A program made the position numbers and the translations under genes. The notes below the pieces were generated by a model. It made no database searches. It was given only the letters and a program-made list of their open reading frames with translations, and had not been told where the DNA came from. DNA of 64,000 nt, taken from positions 1,366,501 through 1,430,500 of the forward strand of contig OZ017796.1 of assembly GCA_963969395.1 (NCBI GenBank), read 5' to 3'. The DNA is from Pseudoscleropodium purum (lineage: Eukaryota; Streptophyta; Bryopsida; Hypnales; Brachytheciaceae). This document shows, piece by piece, positions 46,267-58,470 of the stretch. Each line of letters starts with the position of its first letter. The stretch's first letter is position 1.

Positions 46267-47394
46267 TTCATCTAATTCTCTAGTGTAGTTAGTTGTTAGA
46301 ATATCTTTGATTAATTTGACTTTTCTATTCCATGCAAAATAGTAGGATTATCTAAAGTTGACTTGACTTTGGCTTATGAATTTGGCATTTGCATTCATTT
46401 AGCTTTGTCTTCTCTCTTTGGCTATAAATTGATATTATTTTAATATTTCTACTTCATTATTAGCCTCTATGTATTTAATTTTTTTAGTATTTTTCTTCTT
46501 AATTTGAATTTAAATTTTAGCCTCTAAAATTATATTACTATGTTTTTATGGAAAAAATTCACTTAAATTTGGCTTTGGCTTTGGCCTTGCTTACTTATTG
46601 TACCTTGGATCTTAGATTAAAAACTTCTCATTATATACTTTGGTTTTGCTTCTTGCTTTGATTTCAAAGTAATTTTCATTTTTTTTTAGCTTCTTTATAT
46701 ATTTTTTCATTTTTTTCATTACTATATGTGGGCTTTGTCTTTAATCCCTCATGGACTAAGACTTGACAATGTATCTTCTTTAAATTTTCAATGGCAAATT
46801 CTTCAATAGGGTGGGAAAAATCGCAATATTTTGTAAATTAATAACTTATAGAGTAACGAGTTTAAATACTTGTTGCATTTTTTTATTTTCAAAATTTCAA
46901 TGTCGAAGGTATTTTAGAATTTATTTAGGAAGTATAGCCTAATAGAAAAAAGGAGCAAACATAACTTTTTTACAATGAAAGGAATAATAGGAATGGAAAA
47001 AAGACATTTTTTGGGACATTTTTTAATCTTTACTTTTTATGAAAAAAATTTGTTTCAAGGAAAAATTTCAATTTTGTATTTTATCAATTTTAAAAATATA
47101 AGGTTAAATTTGGTGTAGTTAAAAATACAAAAATAATTTTAAAAAATTCAAATTTTATAAAGATGTTCCATATAATAGTCTAATAATTTCAATTGTTAAA
47201 TTTCAAAAATTGATCTATATATGAATTTTTAGATTTTGTAGGATTGAATTTGGCCAATCTGGGCTTTCTATTCTTTCTATTTGAAAATGAAAATAAATTT
47301 GAGAGATTTTTCTTTTTCATTTTTTTAAATTAAAAAAATACTACATGTACCTTATATTCTAATAAAAAAAATTGGGGGGAAGGGATAAAAAAAG
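46267..47394. other. AT-rich intergenic DNA, nothing seen
   Basis: T-rich on the plus strand with recurrent TTTGGCTTTGGC-like words in its first half. No gene. Confidence 0.45.
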
Positions 47395-47774
47395 CATTAT
47401 GTTGTACAATTCCAAATGATCTAAAAATTTTCAAGTATGTAGACAACTTGCTTTAAATAATGAATCCAAAAAGTAACTACTATTTTGGACATTTTTTATA
47501 CAAATGTGATCTTGTGAAGTGTAGCTGCTTGTATTTTTATTGGGCCAAAAAAATGATTTTTGTCACTTCAAACATTAATATCTTGCAATTTAAATGGTCA
47601 AATATTCTAGAATTTTTTCTACATCTTTTCAAACTAGTTTACTACAAGATCCTATAGTTACATATGTCCAAAAAGAAATTCCATCTAAAATTTGGTACTT
47701 ATATCACAAATGGCAATTTTGGAGCGTTTTTGGTGAAAACAATCAAAACATGGTCTTTGACCTTTAGGAATTAA
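47395..47774 (+). repeat. Right half of a TTAACCCCTAAAG-family element
   Basis: Collinear with 11,605-11,972: GTTGTACAATT(C/T)CAAATGATC, the 'cttgtgaagtgtagctgc' region, ATATCTTGCAAT, GATCCTA(T/C)AGTT and the end CTTTAGGAATTAA (47,762-47,774). Confidence 0.65.
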
Positions 47775-47989
47775 ATGTTGTTTTGTGAAAGTTTTTGTTA
47801 ATAACCTATTTGGTAGTAAATTTTGAGTTTTTGTTGTTTCTTTTTGAATTTTATGAATGTGATTTGTATGTTTTTGTGATATTTGTTTATCAATTTGGTG
47901 TTTTTGCATATTTTGTTTTACTAGTTGGAGTATGTTTTTTTGGAATCAATGTTTGAAATTGGGAACCAAATGGAAGTCTGAGTAGTTAG

Positions 47990-50002
47990 CCAAGTGGGAT
48001 GTGCTGGTAGTAATAAGTAAGAATCCAAGTTGGAATGGTGAAAGGGATGTGTGCCATGGTTGTTATAACAGGCGAGTTAGGGTCATCGAATGGGACGAAC
48101 GGACGGGCAAACCGGACCGGACGGAAAAACGGTCCAGATGGCTTTAATTTTGTAACTTTTGCAATTTTGCGGAATGACACGTCACCTTGGAATGCGAAAT
48201 CCAGGGCGCGGACGATCTCGTCCGCGCTCTGATGATCTCGTTTGTCCGTCCGTCCATTCCTTAATCCACATGGCATCCACGTGGCTTATTTTTCCGTTAT
48301 CAGAAAGTCAATTATGTGTTGACTGTATCGGACGGGCAGGACCTCTAACGAACGGGCGAATCGGACGGATGGGCGAACCGGACGTTTGTCCACTATGACA
48401 ACGATGCTGTGTGCTGAGGAGGATTCCAATTTGGAGTTATGAATGTGTGCCAGTTGGGCGTGTATGGTTGTTCTTAATTGGGCTGATGTGCTGTGTGTAT
48501 CCGGTTAGTACCAAGTGGGCAGTTTATAGTGCCAAGTCGGTTAAGAATTCGTGGTGGTTTAATCGAGTTGGTTAGGGAACTGTTGATTTGATGGCTATTT
48601 AGTTTGTCGTTCCGATTTGGAATGGACCCAGTGTTGAAGTGAGTCCACTACGTGTCCCAGTTCAAGTTGGCTGTGTATTTGATTTCTTTAGTATGTCGTT
48701 GTAGTCAAGTAGGTGCTTGATTTTTATGTTTGCATGAATGCATGTGTGTGGAATTTGTGTCAAGTCAAGTGTGACTTGTGTGTTTCCCAGTTGGGAATTA
48801 TGTTCGTGATCCAAGGTTGGATCATGTCTATGTAAGTCCTATTCGAAAGTTGTAGATAGAAGGCTGTCCTAGTGTTTCTCGTGGAGAGAAGAGAATGAAG
48901 ATCCAAGTTGGAGATATGCAGTGAAGGCTGTATATTTAATATGCTAAGAGTTAGATTTTTATACCAAGTTGGAGAGTTAGATTGCCGGAGCTTATAGTAT
49001 TATCATGCGACTGTGATTTATTCCCAAGTAGGAGTTAAGCACTTAGTGAATCAGTGTGGAGCGGTCTGTGGTGAACGCAAAAGTTGAAGTGGAGAAATAG
49101 TTCCAAGTTGTAGATTGTGATTCCAACTTAAAGAAGTTGATCAAAGGAAGAGGAGCAAATAGGAAAGTGAGGGACTGTAGAATTGTAAGAATTTCAAAGT
49201 CCAAGTTACAAAGATTATGAGAAGAAGCAATTGTGAAAGAAAACATTAAAAATATGTTAACGATGATTTATTCACCAACTCGGATTTATGAAATTAGAAT
49301 TCAATCTAGTTGGTGTGGGAGCTTGTAGTGGTGATTGTTTGTATGTATGGTGATTTGAGATTATGTGTATGAAATCCAAATTGGCATGAAGGCGAGTCTA
49401 AGTTGTATGTGCAGTCTGGTTAATTCCCAATTTGGTTTGAGAGGCGATAGTAGTTGTACCGAATTGGGAAGTTGAAGAGTTGTGTGATTGGGTGTCTGAT
49501 TTGGTCATATGAAATGCTTTTAGTCCAATTTGGAGGGCTATCTTGAGAGAATTCCAATTTGGTATTTGGTGAGTATGCAATCAATTTGAATGGGAGAATA
49601 TGTAATCAGTGATTGAAGTTTATGAAAAGCATAATAATGGAGAGTAAGGAAATTCCCAAGTTGGGTAAAAAGGGATGTAAGTTTTGTAAGTGTCGAAATT
49701 ATGAGAGACCAAATTGTGAGGCTGTGAGACAAGAGTGCAAATTAGTAGAAGTTATTGTTAATGTGGTTGAGAAAAGAGACAAAACCAATTTGGTTGATGA
49801 AGTTTGCCAAGTTGGAAGTGAGGAACAGTGAAGTGAGTGGATGTGATGCAAGTTGTGAAAGAAGTACAAAACTAGCCAATTTGGAGAAAGAAGGACAGTA
49901 ATGAGAAAACCAAGTTGGAGGTAAAAGATCTGCTGTGGAACAGAAGCCGAGTTGGAGAAAGACTATAGATCAAGTTAAAGAGAATGTTGAATCCAATTTG
50001 GG
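47990..50002. repeat. 2-kb array of CCAAKTTGG near-palindromes
   Basis: About 18 exact or single-mismatch copies of CCAAGTTGG or CCAATTTGG recur at irregular spacing of 15-150 bp. Examples start at 48,025, 48,426, 48,511, 48,903, 48,964, 49,427, 49,525, 49,554, 49,656, 49,786, 49,807, 49,876, 49,910 and 49,993. More diverged copies lie between them. The centre is G or T on the plus strand in nearly all copies, and a purine-rich GAG often follows, so the array has polarity. Spacers do not align to each other at sight, so it is not a simple tandem repeat. Open frames inside it (49,043-49,831) are unsupported. Meaning unknown. Confidence 0.6.
48060..48400. other. GC-rich island interrupting the CCAAKTTGG array
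   Basis: GC-rich DNA with GGACGG and GGGCGAAC words near both ends (48,095-48,125 and 48,330-48,385). A perfect hairpin GCGCGGACGA-TC-TCGTCCGCGC lies near 48,206-48,228. It resembles the composition of the hAT MITEs but lacks CAGGGTTGACA ends, and I could not find a target duplication. Frames crossing it have no motif. Confidence 0.4.
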
Positions 50003-53000
50003 AGACAAGCATAAATTAAATATAAATAAATAAAAATGGGAAATAGAAAATGATAAAAATTAGCTTATTTAATTAAGTAATTAGAGTATAAATGGAAACT
50101 TAAGTCTATACTTGGTGTTTGTTTAGGCCAATTAGGTACAATTAGAAACAATCCTATTTAATAACCTCCTTTGGAATGAACACAACTATTAGTTGGATAA
50201 ATCCAAATAGGTCCCAACATCATCTACAATTTTGGATCAAGTACTAATCCTAGAGAGTCTCCAATCAAAGATTAGCAATATTGCTAGTTGGAACCTTCTA
50301 AAGTCTTTGTTTGTGTATTTGTCTTGTTGCACAAGCTCTTTAGTTGTAGTCAAGGTTTTATGGAACAAAAGATGAGAACTTAATCACTCATTGTCAAAAT
50401 GAAAGAATTGTGTTCAATGTATCAATTTGAACCTCATGAAGATATAGTAAAATATTTTTTTCGAGAAACTTTAAACCAATTTTTTTTTGACAATTCAAAC
50501 TAAATTTCATCTTCAAAAATCCGTTTAAGATTCCAAGCCTCCCATCAAAAGTTAAGGACAAAATTTAGAGAAGGTGTTTGAAAATGTCAAAGAAAATGTG
50601 CCTCCAAAGCCCTCTTTGAATTTTGTTCCTAATTTTTTTATTAGAGGCTTGAAATCTCAATTAGATTTTTAGAAATGAAAGTTAGTTTGGTTTTCCAACT
50701 TCTCATAGTTCAAAGTTTCTTGGAAAAAGTTATTCTACTATGCCTTTATAAGGTTTGAAGTTTTACATTGAATACAATTCTTGATCTTGACTTAACTAGG
50801 TATGAGTGGTTGAGCTTTTACTAATACTAATTTACATACCTCATATAGAATCTTTTACCTCCCATTACCCTATTTGTGTAAAGAGATTGCCTATACATCT
50901 TCCTACCCTCATATCAATAGAGACTTACAAATTTATGTGAAGTGGGTCTAGAAAACTTTCAATATTTTTATTTTTCCAAGTTGATTCTTGCTAATTTCTA
51001 CCTTAGGTAGCCATTGTTCTTATGTAATGGGTTATTGAAAAAGCATGTTGATAAGAGTAGCTATTAAATGCTGAAATCTTCATTTTTGAAGATTGCTAAG
51101 TTCTTGATATGGATTACTTTCATAGTGGTGGACTATCAAAGTAGAAGTGATTAATGGCCGTAGAAGTGCTTTCAAGTCCATGCCACCTCGGCTGCCATGT
51201 AGGTTCGGTAGATAGTGAAGCACTCATATAGAAATGTGCTACAATTTACAACTAATTTAACCACTCACCTCCCACAGATAGACCGGCACACATTGGTGCT
51301 TTGAGACCTCCACATGGAAGAGTTGATGGTGTGGAAAATTGGAGAAGAATCTGCCCATCATAACTGTGCGGATTGAAAGGAGCTTTTCCGTGCTATTGTG
51401 GGGATGTACTTGTCGGAAAATCCAACGAATAGATTTTTAGTGATTTGCATTGAATGTGCAGAGGAAGAAAAAAAATGGTCCTTCTAGTGACTACCACAAT
51501 TGCTTCGAATGTGCTGGCAAGCGGAGTACCTACTCAAACCATTTAGGATTTTGTGGAAGTGTTGACAACGATATGATGACTCACTTAACAAAATTACATA
51601 AACAAATATGCAACACAGATAGTACAGAAGGGATCGGAAGTTCAAGTACTTTGCCAAAGACATTGATTGTGAACAGAGAAATTGAACTAGTTACTAGGAC
51701 CACAAGTTGGTTCTAATCTTGCTGTCTAAAATGGTTGGGAGGCACAATACAATCACACGAAGAAGTCCCAAAACTTCAAGATAGGGAATCAAACAAAATC
51801 ATGTTATACTCTCTAACTTGATTCCACCATTGCCATCACGTACTCTACTGTCGTTGAAATTGGAAATCACTGAAATCTAGAAAACTGACATAGAGTCCAT
51901 AAAGCAGAGCTAGAGAAATTACGAAGCAATATTGAACTTGCAAAATTGATGACGCAGAACTCCATGAACTCACCATGAGCATTTCACCATTGTTAGCTCA
52001 TTCATATACAAGCTCAACCACGCTGAACATGACACACACAAGACTTCCTCAGTAGAAGCCCAACAGTAAAGCATCGGCAAGCACCAGTCATTTTCGTGAA
52101 ACTATCATGTCTGATTTTAGACACCTGCAGAAACAATCAGTCCAAATTGAGATTGTGCTTGCTCAAAACCTTTGAAAATGATTCAAGTGCATCCATAACT
52201 GAATCCTAAATCGGTGAGGAAAATTGTTGTGCCAAATGTGTCTCTCTGAAACGCATGGGAACTTTTGCAAAATTCTCTACAGCCACTTTTAGGTTGGTTG
52301 GGCGGTTAGGGGTTAATGTCACCATAAGGCAAGGTGGGAACATACCTTTAGTCACGAATATCAATTTCTACACTAAACAATTATAGTCTTTCATTGAATT
52401 GCATCTTATATATCAAGTTTATATATAAAGATTTAAGTGAAGACCACTCGATTTTTTCTTTTTCACAAGACAACCAAAAGAAATAGTTCAATACAAAATG
52501 CAAAAGTATTGGCAAAATATTTTAAAATAAAAAATAACAATATTGTCACAAAGGCCAAAGAATTCTATAGTACAATGGTCCAATGACCAATTTTCTAATT
52601 TATGTCTAATCTTCTAATTTCTAGTCTTAGTGATACAAAAGATCTCATTGCCCATTACAAAACAAACAAAACAAACAAACAAACAAATAAACTTTCTATT
52701 TTAATGGACTTTTAAGGGTTAAATTTTATTGTGGAATTTAGAAAAGAAATAATAGTATAATAGTAATAAAAATAGAAGTAAGATTATGAAGTACTAGAAT
52801 TTTAAAAGCCAAAGCAAGAAGGCAAAGCCAAAGCTTAATTTCTTATTCCAAAATTACAAGCCAACATTAAAACCAAAGTCAAAATTAGACAACACAACAA
52901 TTTTGCATGGAAGAAAAAATCAAATAAAGTAAAATATCACATTTGACTTGATTAGAAACATTAGATACAATAATAAGATATTCTTAGCAATCACTAACAT

Positions 53001-53439
53001 TAAATATTTAGGAGAAATAACAAACCATTTAAACATACTCTATTCAAAGATCTACAACTAACAAGCATGTTCTACAAAAACAATTCTACATGGAAAAAGA
53101 ACTAAATAGAAATTAAATTATAATAATAATTTGAAATTAAAAGAAATTGAAATCAAAAGAATTTGAAATTAAAAATTCCTAAATCCCTTAAAGCCCAACA
53201 ACTTTTTGACAATGGAGGTTTTTAATGAATTGTTCCACTTTGATATTTCTTACACATTATGGATGTACTTGAAATTTTAATTGTACAAAAGTAAAGACTA
53301 CTTTGTCTAGTATGCATAGAATTAATTGTAGAAAATATTGAATGTTGGGTTTTTAGATTATAAAATTTTTGGATGATCAACAATATAGGCAAAAAAGGTA
53401 GATGTGAACTTGTGAAGGAAGGAAATTATACAAAGATGA
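50003..53439. other. Intergenic DNA, no supported gene
   Basis: A plus frame at 51,450-51,716 (88 codons) has several Cys but no recognised motif. The 51.1-52.3 kb part has more balanced base composition and may be an old gene relic that I cannot identify. Another TTTAAGGGTTAA word occurs at 52,711-52,722 without a partner. Confidence 0.4.
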
Positions 53440-53718
53440 ATAATATAAATCTGGAAAACCAATTTCAAATTTTTACTTTTTAAAACAAGTATTTAAAAAT
53501 AATAATTGGGCTGCCTATCAAACATTGAAAATAAAATATCATGCAATAACTTTTGAACCATGTAGTGAAAAGTTATGAAAACTGTTGGGGTTTAAAGCTA
53601 TTCTTCAAGCACATTTGTGTAAAAATTTTAGCAAAAAACTAAATAAAAACTCCTTTCTTAGTGAGCTGCCCCAAATTGCTATGTTACCAAAAAATGCAAT
53701 TTTGACCTTTAGGGGTTA
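53440..53718 (-). repeat. Left half of a TTAACCCCTAAAG-family element, inverted
   Basis: Read on the minus strand from 53,718, it starts TAACCCCTAAAGGTCAAAAT and then GCATTTTTTGGTAACATAG, collinear with 11,041-11,330. The frame at 53,585-53,809 is a by-product. Confidence 0.65.
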
Positions 53719-56449
53719 TTTTAATAGCTTTCAACGACTTCAAAATATACACATAGAATCCAAAAACTTGAAGGGACCCCCAAGTCCTTCAAGTATGTAT
53801 TCCAACTAGAAAGACCAACAAAACTCTATAAACATCACATGAATACAAGATTGGCCAAAACTTAGTCAAACATGAAGAATGGATGGACTAATGGACTTCA
53901 CAATGAACAAAAGGGATGAGAATGGGGAGAAAAGGAGTGGCCTTTTATACTACTCCTAGTGGCCTCCTCACCCTCATTTAATCCCAAGATTCTTAGGTTT
54001 TCAACCACTATTCACCAAAATGGAATCTAAAAATCACATTTATTACTGGATTATACTCTATCTTTAGGAGAAAAGCTCCAAATCACAAATGGATTGCACC
54101 ATTGGCTTCAAAAGGTCATTTTTAGTCTCAGTAAACCACCCACCCTTTTTTTTTATCCTACTCAAAGAGAAAAACACAAATTTTGGAGATTGATTTTTTG
54201 GAAAAAAGTAACTACCTCAAGTTCTTAATTAGATATGAGGGAGTAAGAAAAGCCCTAACTTTGAACTCATTCCAATTTTGTATAATCTAGAAAAACCAGT
54301 CAAACTCCACCATAATCTTTTATTTTGTTGGTACTTGGAGAATTTTGTCAATTTGGGCACTTTTGGCTATCGGAGAATGTCTTGAAACTTGTTGAGGCCT
54401 CTTACTAATATAAAACAAGATACTATTCTTTTTAGTGAGACTGTACCACAACTTAGGTAATTTTTAGGAATTTTCCATTAGAGGTTAAGGTGGTTGATTG
54501 TCTGGAAAAGCATCTCTTGAGTATCAAAAAATTCTGAATCTATAAAAGAGGTGTAAGCCTATTTTTTGGCTCTACACAATTGTTGATGGAGAATTAATTT
54601 CCACAACCTCTTTTAATTATAAGGTTTAAGAGAATCTTTCACATGGAGAGGAATCTTGACAAAGTGACTTTGCCATTAAGTTCCTAGTGTTATTTATTTT
54701 CTAAAATATTGTCTTTTGACCATAAATATCCTTCATCAATTCATCGTAAGTTTCTTCAATGTCTAGTGAAAATTATGTTGAAACTTGAAACTTATTTGTA
54801 AATTGGTTTGAATTCTAAGATTCTTACCAAGTTTTCTCAGACCAATTATAGCCAAGTTTTTTCACATACATTGAAAGTTAAATAATAGCTATAATTTGTA
54901 CAATTTACAAGTTTCTACCCTATTTACATGTAAAAGTTGGTTTTAATTTAGGAAAATATTCTTCTTAGAACCAAATATCTACAATAGCATGTGACATACC
55001 TATAATGGTTTTATACTCTTTTGGGGGCTTTTTGTATATAAAAGTACACTCAAAATAGTTAAAAATAGTTAAAAATAAAAAAATAGTGAGTCCCAAATGA
55101 CAAAATGGGAGCTCACATATACCCATGCCATCTTGGTGACCAAAGGAGACATTAGAGGTGACTCCTTATACCTTGCAAGAAATGAGGTGAAAGAAATGTA
55201 GAGTCTTGAGCAAACAGAGTATTATAACGCCTTGATTAGGACAAATTGAATGGCTTGCAATACTTGATTGGAAAGCTAATAAAAATACATGTCAATGGGT
55301 TTGAAAAACATGAGGATCGGAGTTGGAAATTAAAGTTTATGACTCTCCAAAATTAACAGTATCTCAACTACAACCCAAGGTGCAAGACATGGGAATAAAG
55401 GTTCTAAGAGTGTCCCTTAGTTCAAATAGGACATGCTACATATTTTTCAAAACCTAGTCAGAAAAAATTTCTAAAATTCTAATGCTCTTGAGGAATTGAG
55501 TTGTAAGTTAAAAGTTATGAGCATCCAAAGAAAACAAAGTCTCAAAGAATTGCACCTTTTAGAGACTTAGATGTTTAGAGGACCATAACTTCCTCAATAT
55601 TTGTTGCATTGGTAAAATTAATTGTTTACAACAATCCTCGGAAAGATTAGATTACAAAATTGGGCTTGTACATAGGACTTGGAGTCCAAAGCTAATAGTT
55701 ATTTTGATAGAAAGATTGGGAGGCTATTGGGGGTCCCGTTTTGGAATTGAGACTTGAAGTTGGGTGGCCTTCCAAGATGGGTGTATGTCTTGTATGTCTT
55801 GTATGTCTTGATGACTCCTAGGATGCGAAAGGTTTGTCAAATCCTATAAAGAGTACTATAATGAGGGATGGTCTCTTTCCTTACTATGGAAGGGTGCTAT
55901 AGTGAGCTATAGTGGCCATGTGTAGCAAGATAGGTGTTGATTCTATTAAAGCTTCACTCCAACTTTTATTATATCATAGAATGCTTGTACATTCCTTAAT
56001 ACCAGTTGGATGGTGATCCACTCTTTACTAGGTATGGTGTGAACTTCAATTAGTAATTTCCAAGGTAAATTCCAAAATAAGGTTGATTGGACCTAGTGGA
56101 TAGTTGGATATCATTCAAAAGCAGATAGCATTTGCGAGGAGTAGTACCGCCACTAAGTGATTGAACATCAATAGAAGTTTTGTCCTATGTCATCAAATGA
56201 TATATATGGTGTGTTTGGAGTTGAAATTAAGTGTTTGGAGTTGTGGAAGAATGGAAAACCTCATAACTAGAACTAGAATCTAAAATTGCAGTGCATTGCA
56301 TGTGTAGTGTTAAAAGATCATAATCCTAAGCGTTACTAGAAGTTAAGTACTTGAGAAGCACTTTGCATGAGCTTAAAGTGGTAAATATCACTAAAAGATG
56401 CAACAAAAATTGTGAAAAATTACCACTTTTGGGGGCAGTAAAAAAATTT
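53719..56449. other. Intergenic DNA with minor repeats
   Basis: An imperfect direct duplication of roughly 180 bp occurs at about 55,225-55,590 (GAGGA(T/A)(C/T)(G/T)GAGTTG words followed by ATCTCAA/GTCTCAA). A 9-bp tandem TGTATGTCT, three units, lies at 55,782-55,808. No gene. Confidence 0.4.
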
Positions 56450-56640
56450 CAAAATTCAATCATGCAAATTTGTACTATAAATACTACTATAGGAATGTGT
56501 GGAAAAAATTTAGAAACTTTGAGTGCATTGGTTGAAAGATTACAATGACTGAAGTAAAAAAATAAGTTTTTTCTTGGCCTTGCTTCACAAGGCCAATAGA
56601 CTTTGAACTCCTCCTAGAGTGAGATTTTTATACTATATAT
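56450..56640 (-). repeat. Weak internal fragment of the TTAACCCCTAAAG family
   Basis: Resembles 5660-5800 (GTGTGGAAAAAATTT, GGTTGAAAGATTACAA-like and CTTGGCCTTGC segments, then CTTCACAAGG). Confidence 0.4.
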
Positions 56641-58179
56641 GGTTATTTTTTTGGAAGTTGTATCTAGTTTCATATAAAATATATACGGTTTGCCAAATTT
56701 TAGAAGTTATTAGAAGAAATTTGGCCCCTATGTAGGATTGTTTGATTGCATGATAATATACATTTATAGAAAAAAAATTAAAAAATTAAAAAATATATAT
56801 TTTTATTCAGCTCACATGATCACAGAATGTACCACTCGGGATTGGAGACTAAAAAGATTCAGAAAAAAAAAATTCCAAGAAAAAATGTTTTTTTTCCCCG
56901 TTAGATTTGCACAATTGTAGAAAGTTAGATGGCCCACACTAGGAGTTAGATTTTTTCTAACAAAAGGAGGAATTTTTCACATGATATTTGAGGGGGCCTA
57001 AACTACCTAAAATATTCAAGATAGTATAACTTTTGATCCACGCTTCCAATCGGAAAAAAATTATATTCCTACTAAAAGGGTACATATTAGCACTTTGCAT
57101 CAAAATTTTGTGAATATCTAACCAAAACTGACTTTGTATGTAATTATCCAAAATCTCTTGCAAATGTTACATGGTTACAAGGTCCTGTGTAGGGGTTGAT
57201 ATTATAGACTAATATGCCATGTGTTGTAGTGCCACAACCATTAGTATGCCATTTGTAGTTGCCACAAAAGTAATGGCTTAGTCCTCGGGCTTAGTCCTTC
57301 ATAAACACCTTCTTAAATCCATTTTCAATCCTTTAAATATGGCAAATCATTCGTAGCACTAATACTTAATATCATGTGTACTTTCAATTTTTGTATTATT
57401 TTTAAAAATATAAAATTGTTTGGCATAGAAAAATAGAAATTTTTTTGGCAAACAAATCCTAAAAATGAACTTTTTGGAACATCCTCAAAAACATGAAATA
57501 ATCTAATTTTGTCTATTTATGTAGAACCAAGCCCTTAGATCATAATAAATCAAATCTCCACTTGTGACCATGTCATCAAAGAGCTTCTAAAAATTCTTTT
57601 CGTTATCAAAGGACCTAAGGGCCCTCATGCAAATAAATAGCAAATACATGAACTTTGCAAGATGTATGAAAGCTATTTCTAAGTCATACAAAGTATACGT
57701 GTCAACAATCTTTGCATTGAAAGAATCACATTCTTTTAAAGAATGTACAAAACATCTCACAATGTATCCATTCTAAGTGTAGGATCACAGAAGAAAATAG
57801 TGTCATATAAGTTGTAGTATTAATAATAATTTTTGAAGTGTATCAAAATTTCTCGAAGAGGTTGTGGACCTCACCTATGCCAATCCCAAACAACACACTA
57901 CTTAATGTTAAGTTAGTAAACTATAATAATTTTCTACAATCACCACAAACACATGTTATAGCCTTTAGAAAGAGCAAAAAATTAGATCAACAATTTCAAG
58001 TAGTTTTTAAACGTGAACAATAATATAGACATTGTTGAAGCATACATACAATGCAATACATGCATACACATTTATTCAATTTTTTGGGTAAACTTTAGGT
58101 AAAATCTAAAGAACACACATACCCATCTACTTCATGTGACCACTTAATTCTAGATAAAATCTAGAGAACACCTTGTATT
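56641..58179. other. Intergenic DNA, nothing seen
   Basis: AT-rich; small frames at 56,738-58,023 are unsupported. Homology to the 3' flank of GDSL gene 1 begins at about 58,185. Confidence 0.45.
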
Positions 58180-58470
58180 GTGTTGCAATCCTCTTCAAAC
58201 ATGGGGACAATTGAAGTTAATACCCCACAAAAAAATGTCCACTCAAATTATGGAATCCACTTAAATCAGCGGAAAGCCACGGCAATGAGTTGCTTGTGTG
58301 CGGGCTAGAGTGAAGGCTAATTACTCAATGGCGTAATTAAAACTGCATTGTTGATCTCTTGAGGTGTAATCTTCCGCCCTCACTGTTTCTCATTACAACC
58401 CTGTTTCTGCTTACGGTAAGAATATTCACATCGATCAGGGATAACGGAGGCGATGGCAAGCACCACCCGT

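Noticed and set aside
48035..48398. Frames across the GC-rich island at 48 kb
   Set aside because: They cross an apparent insertion border, have no domain and exist on both strands.
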